NCBI GenBank assembly: GCA_022424925.1
Contig: JAKMGM010000021.1
Location: 1 to 25,905, forward strand
Origin: Candidatus Poseidoniaceae archaeon
GTDB lineage: Archaea; Thermoplasmatota; Poseidoniia; Poseidoniales; Poseidoniaceae
DNA length: 25,905 nt
Direction of reading: 5' to 3'
Shown: in pieces, positions 1 through 8,177 of the stretch
How the letters are laid out: each line of letters begins with the position of its first letter
Position numbering within the stretch: position 1 is the stretch's first letter
The notes under the pieces: model-generated
The model's database searches: none
Seen by the model: only the letters and a program-made list of their open reading frames with translations
What the model was told of the DNA's origin: nothing
Position numbers and translations under genes: made by a program

Positions 1-1
1 C

Positions 2-1585
2 GGTTGGAGTGCCTTTTCTGCTACGTTTCGCGTGATGTTCAAAGAAGAGGGACGCAAAAGCATTGAATTCGCAAAAACGCGACAAATTGTGTTGTTCCCT
101 CTTTTGCTCACACTGGTCACGGCGGTAACCACCATCGGCTTGCAGTTTCTTGTCGGCGACTCATCTGCACAGGTGAGCGACCTGGAATCAAAGACATTCA
201 CGTGGAATGAATTGCGTTTTGCATTGCACTTGCCCTTACTGATGTTTAGCTTGGGCATGGGTACTTTTGCCTTCATGGGTCACGACGCTATCGTTCGGCG
301 TGCCGGGACAAAAAATTACCTTCTTGCTGCCCCTGCACTGCAGCCTTTGCCCAATTCAGTAGCGCATTTTGCGTATTTTGTCAAGGATTTATGCTTCTAT
401 GTCATGCTCATTCTTTCGCCTGTTGTCATGGGCATGGCGATTGGAATCATGCTTGAATCTACGGCTGGAATCACCACGCCTCTCGAATGGACAAGCCTAC
501 CTTGGACGTGGTTAGCGATGATCATAACGCTGGCTCAAGGCCTTGCAATGGCCTTTTTCGCGTCAGCACTCTGGATGCGTGGGCGGCCATATACGATTCT
601 CGGACCTGGCCTTGTTGTAGCGTTCGGTATTGCTATTGGTCTGGGTCAATTTGACATTGGCAGCATTCTATGGGGCCTCAGCGTTCAGAACACGCAAAAC
701 CCAGTCATTGCACTGCTCGCACTGGCCGGTAGCATTGGCCTTGGTATGCTTTCATCAGCACTCATCATCGATGATTTTGATGTCTCTGTGGTTGAACGAA
801 AAGAATTGTTCACACCAATCTACAACCGACTCGGTTTCCTCGGAAGAGGAGAAATCCGACTCATTGTCGCCAAGGAATTCGTCGACCTGTTTCGCTCGGG
901 CTCTTTGAAAAAGATGACTGTATCCTACGCCATTCCACTGCTCGTGCTGTTGGGGATGGCGTGGCTTGTCGATTTTGCAGAAGCTCCTATCCCGATTAAT
1001 TTGTTATCGTATGCACCGTTTTTAGGTTTCTTTGGATTCAACTTTTATTCCTGGCTGACGATTTTGGATTCACCTGAATTCATGAATGGCTTGCCCTTGC
1101 GAGTACCTCAACTGATTCGTGCCAAAGTTGTTGTTTACTTCCTTGCCACCTCGTGGATTTCGCTGATCTTCATCGTACTCATGGCGTGGAGGCTGGATGA
1201 GTGGGCCGCACTTCCCACCAGCATTATCGTGATGTTTGCGAACTCGGTATACATCGTGGCACTGACCGCTTTTTTGATGGGATTACGACCCAACAAGGCA
1301 ATTTTTGATGCATCAATCATGATTTGGTTTTGGATTGGAACCGTGGTGCCGTTGCTGCTCCTGTTCCTGCTCTCGTTCACCCAAGGTGATGTGTCGCTGT
1401 ACGGTAACTGGTGGGAGCGCGCCTCCGAAGACGGGTTAGCCGCAACTGCTGCCATGTACGACCAGAGCATGGTAGAACAAGGCTACAAGGGAATGCTTGC
1501 AATTTCGGTTGGCTTGATTCTCGCTTCTGCTCTGCTGTGGAAACTCATGGACCGCCGATGGGGCAGGGCCGAGTTCTCGAACTGA
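2..1585 (+). CDS. ABC-2-type transporter permease-like membrane protein (5' end outside window)
   Basis: A large polytopic membrane protein. The reading frame is open from the first bases of the window, with readable residues (WSAFSATFR) before the first candidate start (GTG at 32, ATG at 35), so the true start is probably upstream. About a dozen hydrophobic segments fall in two halves, separated near residue 250-300 by a soluble stretch (ERKELFTPIYNRLGFLGRGE, then VAKEFVDLFRSGSLKK). An N-terminal cytoplasmic segment, repeated hydrophobic hairpins and a central loop rich in charged residues fit ABC-2-type export permeases, whose ATPase partner would lie upstream. The substrate cannot be read from the sequence. 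The ABC-2 call is inference from topology. Membrane location is certain; the family is moderately sure. Confidence 0.6.
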   Translation, partial: GWSAFSATFRVMFKEEGRKSIEFAKTRQIVLFPLLLTLVTAVTTIGLQFLVGDSSAQVSDLESKTFTWNELRFALHLPLLMFSLGMGTFAFMGHDAIVRRAGTKNYLLAAPALQPLPNSVAHFAYFVKDLCFYVMLILSPVVMGMAIGIMLESTAGITTPLEWTSLPWTWLAMIITLAQGLAMAFFASALWMRGRPYTILGPGLVVAFGIAIGLGQFDIGSILWGLSVQNTQNPVIALLALAGSIGLGMLSSALIIDDFDVSVVERKELFTPIYNRLGFLGRGEIRLIVAKEFVDLFRSGSLKKMTVSYAIPLLVLLGMAWLVDFAEAPIPINLLSYAPFLGFFGFNFYSWLTILDSPEFMNGLPLRVPQLIRAKVVVYFLATSWISLIFIVLMAWRLDEWAALPTSIIVMFANSVYIVALTAFLMGLRPNKAIFDASIMIWFWIGTVVPLLLLFLLSFTQGDVSLYGNWWERASEDGLAATAAMYDQSMVEQGYKGMLAISVGLILASALLWKLMDRRWGRAEFSN

Positions 1586-1620
1586 ACGCCTTCTTTAGGA
1601 TGACACAAAGAGGTATCTTG

Positions 1621-2205
1621 ATGAGCATTCGGCTACGCCGTACAAGCATGGCACGAGTCGTAGCAGTCTGCGGAATGCCGGGCTCAGGCAAAGGCGAGTT
1701 CGCCAATGTCTTGCTTTCTCATGGCATACCGGTGTTGTCCATGGGCGACATGGTTCGAGCGGAAGTACGGCGGCAGGAACTCGAAGAATCACCCGGAATC
1801 TTCGGAGAAATCGCTGCGCAACTACGAGCCGAGCACGGTGAAGACATTCTTGCAGTACGCTTAGCGGACGCGGTCGATGACCACCTTAAGTCGCACGCAC
1901 TTGTTCTCATCGAAGGCATGCGTGGCACGGCTGAACGCATCGTTTTTCAGCAACGCTGGCAACAACAGTTCCATTCTCTGGCTGTTGACGCTTCACCTGA
2001 AACACGGTTTGAGCGGATACAAAACCGGGGACGCTCCGAAGACGGCAACCGAGAAGCGTTTGAAGTGCGAGATAACCGTGAACGGGGATGGGGATTGGAA
2101 CAAATAATCGCCGAAGCTGATTTTTTGATTGACAACAACGTCGAACTGAACGAATTTCAAGCCGCTTGTGAACAGTGGCTTACGAACTTCACAAACATGG
2201 AATGA
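1621..2205 (+). CDS. adenylate-kinase-like P-loop nucleotide kinase (UPF0200-like)
   Basis: A small soluble P-loop kinase of about 194 residues. The Walker A motif GMPGSGKG is at residues 18-25, followed by LSMGDMVR (about residue 39), which resembles the nucleotide-binding helix of adenylate and dephospho-CoA kinases. An IEGMRG segment and a charged lid-like stretch (FERIQNRGRSED) follow. This arrangement and length match the archaeal UPF0200 / dephospho-CoA-kinase-like family; the substrate is not established here. The ATG at 1621 is preferred because AAAGAGG lies 7 bases upstream. ATGs at 1600 and 1648 are in frame alternatives. The longer open frame reaching back to 1411 overlaps the permease gene and is not credible. 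It sits 35 bases after the permease stop and may be cotranscribed with it. Confidence 0.8.
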   Translation: MSIRLRRTSMARVVAVCGMPGSGKGEFANVLLSHGIPVLSMGDMVRAEVRRQELEESPGIFGEIAAQLRAEHGEDILAVRLADAVDDHLKSHALVLIEGMRGTAERIVFQQRWQQQFHSLAVDASPETRFERIQNRGRSEDGNREAFEVRDNRERGWGLEQIIAEADFLIDNNVELNEFQAACEQWLTNFTNME

Positions 2206-2283
2206 AGTTCGCTCATATCCAGCGGTTTTGGAGAAATTATTCTGCTCGCAGGTGACGGTTTTCAGGGTACTTTTCACCCAAGT

Positions 2284-2331
2284 GTTATAGTCGGCCATAG
2301 CGTGTGATAAATTGCTTCGGCAGAGGGTGCA
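2284..2331 (+). promoter_or_regulatory. probable promoter and ribosome site of the pilus operon
   Basis: Two TATA-like elements lie before the ATPase gene: TTATAG near 2285-2290 and GATAAATT at 2306-2313. The second is centred about 26 bases before the ATG at 2335, as in leaderless archaeal transcripts. However, GAGGGTG at 2323-2329 is a plausible Shine-Dalgarno sequence, which favours the upstream TATA element and a short leader. The rest of the 129-base gap from 2206 shows no RNA gene. Confidence 0.4.
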
Positions 2332-2334
2332 CGT

Positions 2335-3861
2335 ATGGCAAGAAAACAAAACAAAGGTGGTGGCAAGCGCCAGCGAGCCAAACAACGTGCCCAATACGAT
2401 GAACTCGACAAGTATCCAGTCATGCCACCGCACGCCTTTGCGCGCATCGTTCGAGACAAACAAACGCTCAACATTATTTACCAAATAATCGAACCACCGA
2501 TGACCAAGCGGGAGCAAGAATACCGTGACGAAATCCTCGATATCTTCATCCGCTCTCTTACGGCGAACATCGAAGAAATCGATGCGAACCCAGAAGCCTA
2601 TATCCGTACTGCGATGGACAAGGTCATCAAATCCTACGGTATGAAAATCAATAAAAAGTCAAAATCGAAGATTTTCTACTACCTGCGCCGAGACCTGATT
2701 GGATACGGCCAAATGGATGTCCTCATGAACGACATCAACGTTGAGGATATTTCCCTCGACGGAACGGGCGTTCCAATTTTCGCCTACCACCGCAAGTTCG
2801 AATCGGTGGAAACAACCTGCGTTTGGAACACAGACCATGAACTTGAATCGTATGTTATCAAACTCGCACAGCGGTGTGGCAAGCACATTTCAGTTGCCGA
2901 CCCGTTGCTTGACGCAACGCTGATGGACGGTTCTCGAATTGTCATGAAACTCGGGCACGAAATCTCAACTCGAGGTTCAGCCTTCTGTATTCGACGGTTC
3001 AAGGATGACCCGTTCTCGCCTGCTGACATCGTCGCCTTCAGAACCATGTCATCGCTAATGGTGGCCTACCTCTGGATTGCGTTCCAAAATGAAGTGCCAA
3101 TGCTGTTCGTCGGTGGTACTGCATCCGGAAAGACAACGACACTCAACGCCATGTGTATTTTCATCCCTTGGCAAATGAAGATTGTATCAATCGAATCGAC
3201 CCGTGAAGTCAACATCCCACAACCAAACTGGGTTCCCGGCCTGACAAGGCAAGGTTTCGGTGGAGAATCCACCGACGGTGTCATCGGTGAGTTCGAGTTG
3301 CTCAAAGCAGCGTTGCGTGAACGGCCTGAATACATCATTGTCGGTGAGATCCGTGGTGCAGAAGCCTATGTTCTGTTCCAAGCGATGGCGACAGGACACT
3401 GCGCATACTCAACGGTACACGCTGATTCGGTTCCGTCGCTTGTTCACCGGCTGGAGAACAAACCGATTGACATCCCGCGTGTTCTTCTTCCTGCTTTGGA
3501 AGCATGCTGTATCCAAATTCAAACCCGTATCAACGGAAAGCGTGTACGTCGTACCAAGCAACTTGTCGAAATCGTCGGTATCGACCCAAACTCGCTGGAA
3601 ATTATTACCAACGAAGTGTTCCGATGGGATGTTACAAGCGATGACTTCATCTTCAGTGGAAAGTCCTATGTTTTGGAGAAAATTATGGTGAAGTTGAACT
3701 ATTCACAAGACGACATGCGCCGTGAGTTGCGAACCCGAAAGCGCATTCTTGAATGGATGGTTTTGAACGATATTCGTAAAGCAGACCAAGTGTCACAAAT
3801 CGTCACAGAATACTATGTGCGACCGACTGAAATCTTGGCACGGGTTGACGGCCTTCGTTGA
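2335..3861 (+). CDS. type IV pilus / type II secretion ATPase (GspE/TadA/FlaI superfamily)
   Basis: A cytoplasmic secretion ATPase of 508 residues that would power assembly of a pilus-like filament. The N-terminal region (1-100) is basic then helical. An N-terminal ATPase-like domain runs to about residue 250. The RecA-like core shows Walker A (GGTASGKTT, about 260-268), an Asp-box-like segment (IESTREV), Walker B (IIVGEIRG, about 335-342) and the His box (STVHADS, about 359-365). These are the diagnostic motifs of the family. It has no tetracysteine zinc motif of the bacterial PilB type. It is the first gene of a five-gene operon and its stop is 20 bases before the ATG of the first platform gene. 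Whether the filament is an adhesion pilus, archaellum-like or a secretion device cannot be told; no archaellum accessory genes (flaD, flaF, flaG, flaH) are next to it. Confidence 0.93.
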   Translation: MARKQNKGGGKRQRAKQRAQYDELDKYPVMPPHAFARIVRDKQTLNIIYQIIEPPMTKREQEYRDEILDIFIRSLTANIEEIDANPEAYIRTAMDKVIKSYGMKINKKSKSKIFYYLRRDLIGYGQMDVLMNDINVEDISLDGTGVPIFAYHRKFESVETTCVWNTDHELESYVIKLAQRCGKHISVADPLLDATLMDGSRIVMKLGHEISTRGSAFCIRRFKDDPFSPADIVAFRTMSSLMVAYLWIAFQNEVPMLFVGGTASGKTTTLNAMCIFIPWQMKIVSIESTREVNIPQPNWVPGLTRQGFGGESTDGVIGEFELLKAALRERPEYIIVGEIRGAEAYVLFQAMATGHCAYSTVHADSVPSLVHRLENKPIDIPRVLLPALEACCIQIQTRINGKRVRRTKQLVEIVGIDPNSLEIITNEVFRWDVTSDDFIFSGKSYVLEKIMVKLNYSQDDMRRELRTRKRILEWMVLNDIRKADQVSQIVTEYYVRPTEILARVDGLR

Positions 3862-3881
3862 TATTTTTTGGAAGTGAAGCA

Positions 3882-4901
3882 ATGGACCTGACCACGTGGC
3901 AACGGATTTGCAACCGAGTACTCGGCCGTGCGCTGCGCAAGCGAGCACGAAACGACAAGGTGCTGTCTGAAAGCCTGGTGAAAGGAGCCATGCCAATGAT
4001 GCCTGAGGTGTATCTTGCTACTGCACTCATGACCACCGTTGCCATTACACTGGTCTCATGGGGATTTGTTTCGTTGTTTTTCATACCGGATATCGGCGTG
4101 ATTGCGTACTGGGAGAGCATCCAAGACCCTGCGACCATCAACTACTGCTTCGAGTGGGAGTACTGGAACCAAGATTTGGTTGACCCGAACAAGCCAGGAA
4201 ACGGTTGCGACGGTTTTGCGTATCAGGTCTTCCCCCCGTTCCTGAAAGTTCTCATCGTCGCAATTGGTGGATTGATTGTCCCCTATGCGGCGTTCAAGTA
4301 CAACAAGGGTGGAGCAACCCGTGAGGCTGCACGCCGAGGTGCAATGATCGAGAAGTACCTTCCATACGCAGCATCCTACACCGCAGCAATGTCCGCTGCA
4401 AACGCAACACCGTCGAAGATTTTTAGGTCGCTGGCCATGAACAAGGACATCTATGGCGATGTTGCAGATGATGCGGCAATGGTATATCGAGACGTAACTC
4501 TGCTTGGATACGATTTAATCACCGCCATGAAAATGAGCGTTGACAGAGCCGCATCGGTATGGTTGACTGAATTTTTCCAGGGCATGGTTGGTACACTGAC
4601 CGCTGGTGGTCAGCTCAAACTGTTCTTCCTCAACCGAGCCGAGCACTACATGCGTGAAAACCGAACCCGTCTTCAGATGTTTTTGGAATCCATCGCACTC
4701 TTGGCAGAATCATACATTGTCGTGGCCGTAGCAATGCCGCTGTTTTTGATTGTCATGCTGGTCATTATGTTCTGGGTATCAGGCAGCGGTGCACAAATGT
4801 CGGAAGGCATGCTGTACGGCATTGTATTGGGCTTCGTACCGATGATTCACGTGGCGTACGCCATCTTGGTTTGGACCAGCAGCAAGGAACAAGAAATGTG
4901 A
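3882..4901 (+). CDS. FlaJ/TadC-type pilus platform membrane protein, first copy
   Basis: Integral membrane platform protein of about 339 residues. After an N-terminal cytoplasmic stretch there is a membrane segment (about residues 42-64), an extracellular loop of about 50 residues holding two cysteines (C89 and C109, possibly a disulphide), a second membrane segment, a helical cytoplasmic T2SS-F-like domain (start KYLPYAASYTAAMSA, with GGQLKLFFLNRAEHYMREN later) and two C-terminal membrane segments. The cytoplasmic domain resembles archaeal FlaJ. The ATG at 3882 has a good ribosome site (GGAAGTGA, 4 bases upstream). A TTG start at 3858, overlapping the ATPase stop, is a weaker alternative. 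It is followed after 12 bases by a second, larger platform gene, an arrangement like the bacterial TadB/TadC pair. Confidence 0.85.
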   Translation: MDLTTWQRICNRVLGRALRKRARNDKVLSESLVKGAMPMMPEVYLATALMTTVAITLVSWGFVSLFFIPDIGVIAYWESIQDPATINYCFEWEYWNQDLVDPNKPGNGCDGFAYQVFPPFLKVLIVAIGGLIVPYAAFKYNKGGATREAARRGAMIEKYLPYAASYTAAMSAANATPSKIFRSLAMNKDIYGDVADDAAMVYRDVTLLGYDLITAMKMSVDRAASVWLTEFFQGMVGTLTAGGQLKLFFLNRAEHYMRENRTRLQMFLESIALLAESYIVVAVAMPLFLIVMLVIMFWVSGSGAQMSEGMLYGIVLGFVPMIHVAYAILVWTSSKEQEM

Positions 4902-4913
4902 GGGGGTGAGCGC

Positions 4914-6503
4914 ATGGCCAAGAAGAAGAACAAAATCACCGTGAAACTCGACCTTCCAAAGGACGATTCAACGTTGACAAAGTTGTATGCCATCCTCTTT
5001 GTTTCCATCTTCTTAGGCCTGTGTACCGGAACCGTTTGGGCCACGAACTCAGGGTTCATTCCTTCAGCGAACGGCGAACCTATGTTCACCAACCTGTACT
5101 GTGGAATCACCGCACAAGACGCCCAAGGCAATTCAGTCGGTGAAAAGTTCAACACCAACATCAAACCTGACTACGCCGCAAACCAATCCTGCAGTATCCT
5201 TCAAGATGCTCCAGACAGAGTGGTCTGGGAAGGCGAGGAGTGGCGAACGTTCACCAAGCAAGGGAAGAATTTCGATGTTCCAGGCGTTGACGCCGACCAA
5301 ACAGGTGGCATCATCGTGCAGCAACCACTGTGGGTCAATTGCAGTGTAGATGCAGATACACCCACTGACTACATCATAGCAATACGCTCACAAAGCGGCG
5401 AGATTCTTGCTGTTCATCGGGGGACGACAGACACCGATAACAATCCGAACAATGATGGCTGTGCAATGACGCTTGACAATATCCCTGCCGATACACGCTA
5501 CGAGTTCGTTGCATTCTCAGATGAAGAAGGAAAGCGAATTTCTGAAATGACTTTTGACATGACGGTTCACTATTTCGACGGTATCCCTTCAAACATGAAC
5601 AACAAATCCTTTTGGCTCGGCCCAGAGGTTGAACTTGGACCAAAGTCGATTCGTCCGTTTATTTTCCTCAACTTCTTCGGTATGACCTTCTTCTTCCTTC
5701 TTTACCCTGCTTCGTATTACTGGGAACGTGTAGAAAACGCCAAGAACGAAGTCGAAGAAAAGTTCCCTGACTTCTTGAGAGATTTGGCGGAATACTGGAA
5801 GGGTGGTCTTTCGATGACCGTGGCTATTCAAACGCTTGCAACCTCGGAGTACGGCGCGCTGAATGACGAAGTCAAGAAAATGTCCGACCAACTGAGTTGG
5901 GGTATCAAGTTCAGCGATGTCATCAAGCAATTTGCTGACCGAGTCGGAACGCCACTTGTCCAACGTGCGATTGCACTCATCGCTGAAGCAGACCGTGCGG
6001 GTGGAAAGATTTCTGATATCTTGGTTACAGCAGCAAACGATTCTCGTGAATTGAAGTTCTTGGAAGGTGAACGGAAACGAGCCATTGGTTCGTACATTGC
6101 GGTTATTTGGACTTCGTATTTCGTTTTCCTCGGGGTTATCGTCACGCTGGCTGTTGTCTTTATTCCTGCTATTGCGGGTTCAAACTCCAGCGGTGAAGAC
6201 GGCGGTGATAGCGGAGGTCAAACGATTGGTAACATGACAATCCGTAACATCGACCCGCTGTTTTTCCTAACGGTGTTTTACTACGGTGTAACCATGCAGG
6301 CTGTCGGTAACGGCACCATGGCAGGCTTGATGTCAACCGGTCGGTTCTCAACCGGCTTCAAGCACTCAGGAATGATGATTCTCGTTTCCTTGGTCGTGTT
6401 CAACCTGTTGGCCTTCACGCCCAACCTCATAGGTATCACCGAAGTTCCAGGCCTCAATCCGTCAACGGGAACGTTCATTCCATCCCCACTGTTCTTCGGG
6501 TGA
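4914..6503 (+). CDS. second pilus platform membrane protein with a large four-cysteine ectodomain
   Basis: A 529-residue platform protein. A lysine-rich cytoplasmic start is followed by a membrane segment (about 24-44), then an extracellular domain of about 190 residues (45-238) with four cysteines (C63, C93, C143, C183), enough for two disulphides. It contains a segment (WGEI-like IAIRSQSGEILAVHRG) that looks beta-rich. A second membrane segment (about 242-265) leads into a cytoplasmic helical domain of T2SS-F type (EEKFPDFLRDLAEYWKGGLS, then RVGTPLVQRAIALIAEADRAGG), and further membrane segments close the protein. The start ATG is preceded by GGGGGTGA, a near-canonical archaeal ribosome site. 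The ectodomain is unusual: typical FlaJ/PilC proteins lack one. It may contact the filament or a surface component, but that is inference. Confidence 0.8.
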   Translation: MAKKKNKITVKLDLPKDDSTLTKLYAILFVSIFLGLCTGTVWATNSGFIPSANGEPMFTNLYCGITAQDAQGNSVGEKFNTNIKPDYAANQSCSILQDAPDRVVWEGEEWRTFTKQGKNFDVPGVDADQTGGIIVQQPLWVNCSVDADTPTDYIIAIRSQSGEILAVHRGTTDTDNNPNNDGCAMTLDNIPADTRYEFVAFSDEEGKRISEMTFDMTVHYFDGIPSNMNNKSFWLGPEVELGPKSIRPFIFLNFFGMTFFFLLYPASYYWERVENAKNEVEEKFPDFLRDLAEYWKGGLSMTVAIQTLATSEYGALNDEVKKMSDQLSWGIKFSDVIKQFADRVGTPLVQRAIALIAEADRAGGKISDILVTAANDSRELKFLEGERKRAIGSYIAVIWTSYFVFLGVIVTLAVVFIPAIAGSNSSGEDGGDSGGQTIGNMTIRNIDPLFFLTVFYYGVTMQAVGNGTMAGLMSTGRFSTGFKHSGMMILVSLVVFNLLAFTPNLIGITEVPGLNPSTGTFIPSPLFFG

Positions 6504-6507
6504 TTGA

Positions 6508-6948
6508 ATGCGTCGCAATGAAGAAGCACAAATCCACATCCTCGAGATGTTGACACTGTTTTGGTTGTTCTTCATGTCGGCCACCTTCTTGATCCGCATT
6601 CAAGTCCCTGACGCACCCTCGGTAGCGCACGATGCTGCGATGGAACTCGCCGGTGACGATGCGTTTCGATACGGCATTGGACTTGAGGCAGAAGTCTCAG
6701 GCGAAAATCGGCTGAGTGAGCTGCTCGAAAACGGAGAACTGGATGAGGCATGCAGGCTGTTGCAGAACTACATCGTCGCCGGCAAGGAAGCCAATTGTTG
6801 GCTGGCGCAAAACAGCGGAACTTCGGCCCCATACGGGAATACCGGAACTCCCGCTGGTGAAACGGTCACTGTCCACCACTTGCTGTCCATTGACGAACAC
6901 GCTTGGACGGTCACGCTCGATGTATGGAACCGTGGAGGTGGTGCTTGA
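6508..6948 (+). CDS. small pilin-like membrane-anchored protein
   Basis: A 146-residue protein with a short polar N-terminus (MRRNEEAQIHILEML) running into one hydrophobic helix (about residues 12-30), followed by a soluble outer part. The AQIHILEML segment resembles the QxSxExxxL class III signal peptides of euryarchaeal pilins, with the serine replaced by histidine and one extra residue. Prepilin-peptidase cleavage is therefore uncertain. Two cysteines lie in the outer part (DEACRLL and ANCWLAQ). The ATG follows the second platform gene by 4 bases, with GGGTGAT as ribosome site. Gene position directly after ATPase and platform genes supports a role as pilin or minor pilin. No specific family is recognised. 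Confidence 0.7.
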   Translation: MRRNEEAQIHILEMLTLFWLFFMSATFLIRIQVPDAPSVAHDAAMELAGDDAFRYGIGLEAEVSGENRLSELLENGELDEACRLLQNYIVAGKEANCWLAQNSGTSAPYGNTGTPAGETVTVHHLLSIDEHAWTVTLDVWNRGGGA

Positions 6949-7397
6949 TGCGCTCACGCATTGAACAGTGCGGTGAAGACAGAGATGCTGGCCAAATGCT
7001 CCTCGCTGCTGGCGTTGTGCTGTTGATGTCACTCCTCTCGATGGCTATTTTTGGCGTTAAGGTCGCTGGCCTCACCATGCCGCATGATACGGCATCCGAC
7101 GGTGTTTTGGTGACTTCAATCGAAGTGGAAGACGCCGTACCCGAGCTCACACAAGCACGGACACTGTTGTGGATTGAAGGCGGCCTTGAACCTCTTGAAG
7201 CGGGAGAAATCGCCTTTCAAAGCGTACACGACGACGTCCTGTACCACGGTGAATTGAGAGGCATTGAGATTAAACTCATCGATATGCAGGTGAACGAAAC
7301 CTCTGCAACCACTTTGCTGTTTGAAGCAGAACTTGGTATCTCAGACGGTTCAGCCATGCTTACAATGCCAGTTTCGTTTGAAGTCACGCACGGTTAA
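6948..7397 (+). CDS. pilin-operon single-pass membrane protein
   Basis: A 149-residue protein whose ATG overlaps the stop of the previous gene by one base (TGATG), so translation is probably coupled. The N-terminus (MRSRIEQCGEDRDAGQMLL) precedes a hydrophobic helix of about 20 residues (LLAAGVVLLMSLLSMAIFGV). A GQ-plus-hydrophobic start of this kind is common in pilin-like proteins found beside archaeal type IV pilus genes. The outer part is acidic and looks beta-rich, ending FEVTHG. It is the last gene of the operon. Its stop TAA sits inside a TTAA that also supplies the stop of the facing kinase gene. Function beyond pilin-like is not known. Confidence 0.7.
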   Translation: MRSRIEQCGEDRDAGQMLLAAGVVLLMSLLSMAIFGVKVAGLTMPHDTASDGVLVTSIEVEDAVPELTQARTLLWIEGGLEPLEAGEIAFQSVHDDVLYHGELRGIEIKLIDMQVNETSATTLLFEAELGISDGSAMLTMPVSFEVTHG

Positions 7398-8059
7398 CGC
7401 TGCTGTGTGTGCTCATTCCAAGCCAAGTCCATGAGATGCTCAATGCGGTCGGTGTCTTTCGAAACCCGTGAAAGGTCCACAATTGGCCATGAGGCAATCT
7501 TCGCACGCTCGATCAATCCGTCTTGGATAGCACGAATACGTGGGAAAGCAGCCAGATAGCGGTCTGCTCGACGAAACGAATGCGCATCCCGTGAACGAAT
7601 CATTGAACGATGCCTATCTTCTTCACCAACCGTCATTACAAGTCCGATGGCGATGCCACCCGCTTCTCGCCAGCTTCGCAGAAGACGCTCACTTGGATTG
7701 ATATGAACCCCCTCAATCAGCAAATCAATTCCTTCTCGTCGCGCCCGGTCTATGGTCGCAACAATGCCTGTTTCAACCGCTTGGCAGGTCTCAAGCCAAT
7801 CAAGAACAGGTTCGCCTGAATCACCACGAGAGAACGATGAACGGTGCAACGATGGAACGCTACGCTCCTCGTCGGTTGCCCGCATAATTTCCCGAACGGC
7901 GTCGGTTGAGAGAAGGCGTGCAAAATTATTGGAAGCCGCAAGTTGAACCGATGCAGTGGACTTCCCGGTACCTGTTGCGCCTGCGATAACCAAGAGTCGA
8001 GGTGCTCGGTCGGCGATGACCCGTGCAGCAGCATCTGCCAAACCAACGCCTCGAGCCAT
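7394..8059 (-). CDS. 2-phosphoglycerate-kinase-like P-loop kinase without ATP-cone
   Basis: A 221-residue P-loop kinase. Walker A is GATGTGKST at residues 27-35. A following STDAVREIMR segment and the LLIEGVHINPS segment resemble archaeal 2-phosphoglycerate kinases, which make 2,3-bisphosphoglycerate on the way to the cyclic 2,3-diphosphoglycerate osmolyte. Those enzymes usually carry an N-terminal ATP-cone domain of roughly 80-100 residues. Here the protein starts almost at the P-loop, so the substrate may differ. A TTG start at 8086 would add nine residues. The ATG at 8059 is chosen as the stronger codon, though neither has a clear ribosome site. The gene converges on the pilus operon with a 4-base overlap of coding ends and is divergent from the aldehyde dehydrogenase gene. 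Confidence 0.7.
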   Translation of the reverse strand: MARGVGLADAAARVIADRAPRLLVIAGATGTGKSTASVQLAASNNFARLLSTDAVREIMRATDEERSVPSLHRSSFSRGDSGEPVLDWLETCQAVETGIVATIDRARREGIDLLIEGVHINPSERLLRSWREAGGIAIGLVMTVGEEDRHRSMIRSRDAHSFRRADRYLAAFPRIRAIQDGLIERAKIASWPIVDLSRVSKDTDRIEHLMDLAWNEHTQQR

Positions 8060-8177
8060 ACAGCAAGCACGATGAATCTGCTTCAAGAGTCTTTTCTCAG
8101 TTTACACCCCCTCTACCTTTCTTTGCGGGTGGCGATACAAAGCGAATGCCTTTGAGGGGACAGCGTTTGGGAAGTTC

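Noticed and set aside
1411..1620. Long N-terminal extension of the P-loop kinase frame back to 1411
   Set aside because: It overlaps about 175 bases of the permease gene, and a clear ribosome site sits before the internal ATG at 1621.
2335..7397. Archaellum operon
   Set aside because: The ATPase and platform proteins fit, but no flagellin, FlaD/E, FlaF/G or FlaH genes are present and there are two platform genes, so a pilus or secretion system is more likely.
8105..8160. Inverted repeat CCCCTC/GAGGGG before the aldehyde dehydrogenase gene
   Set aside because: Short, about 40 bases apart and compositionally biased; it can easily arise by chance.
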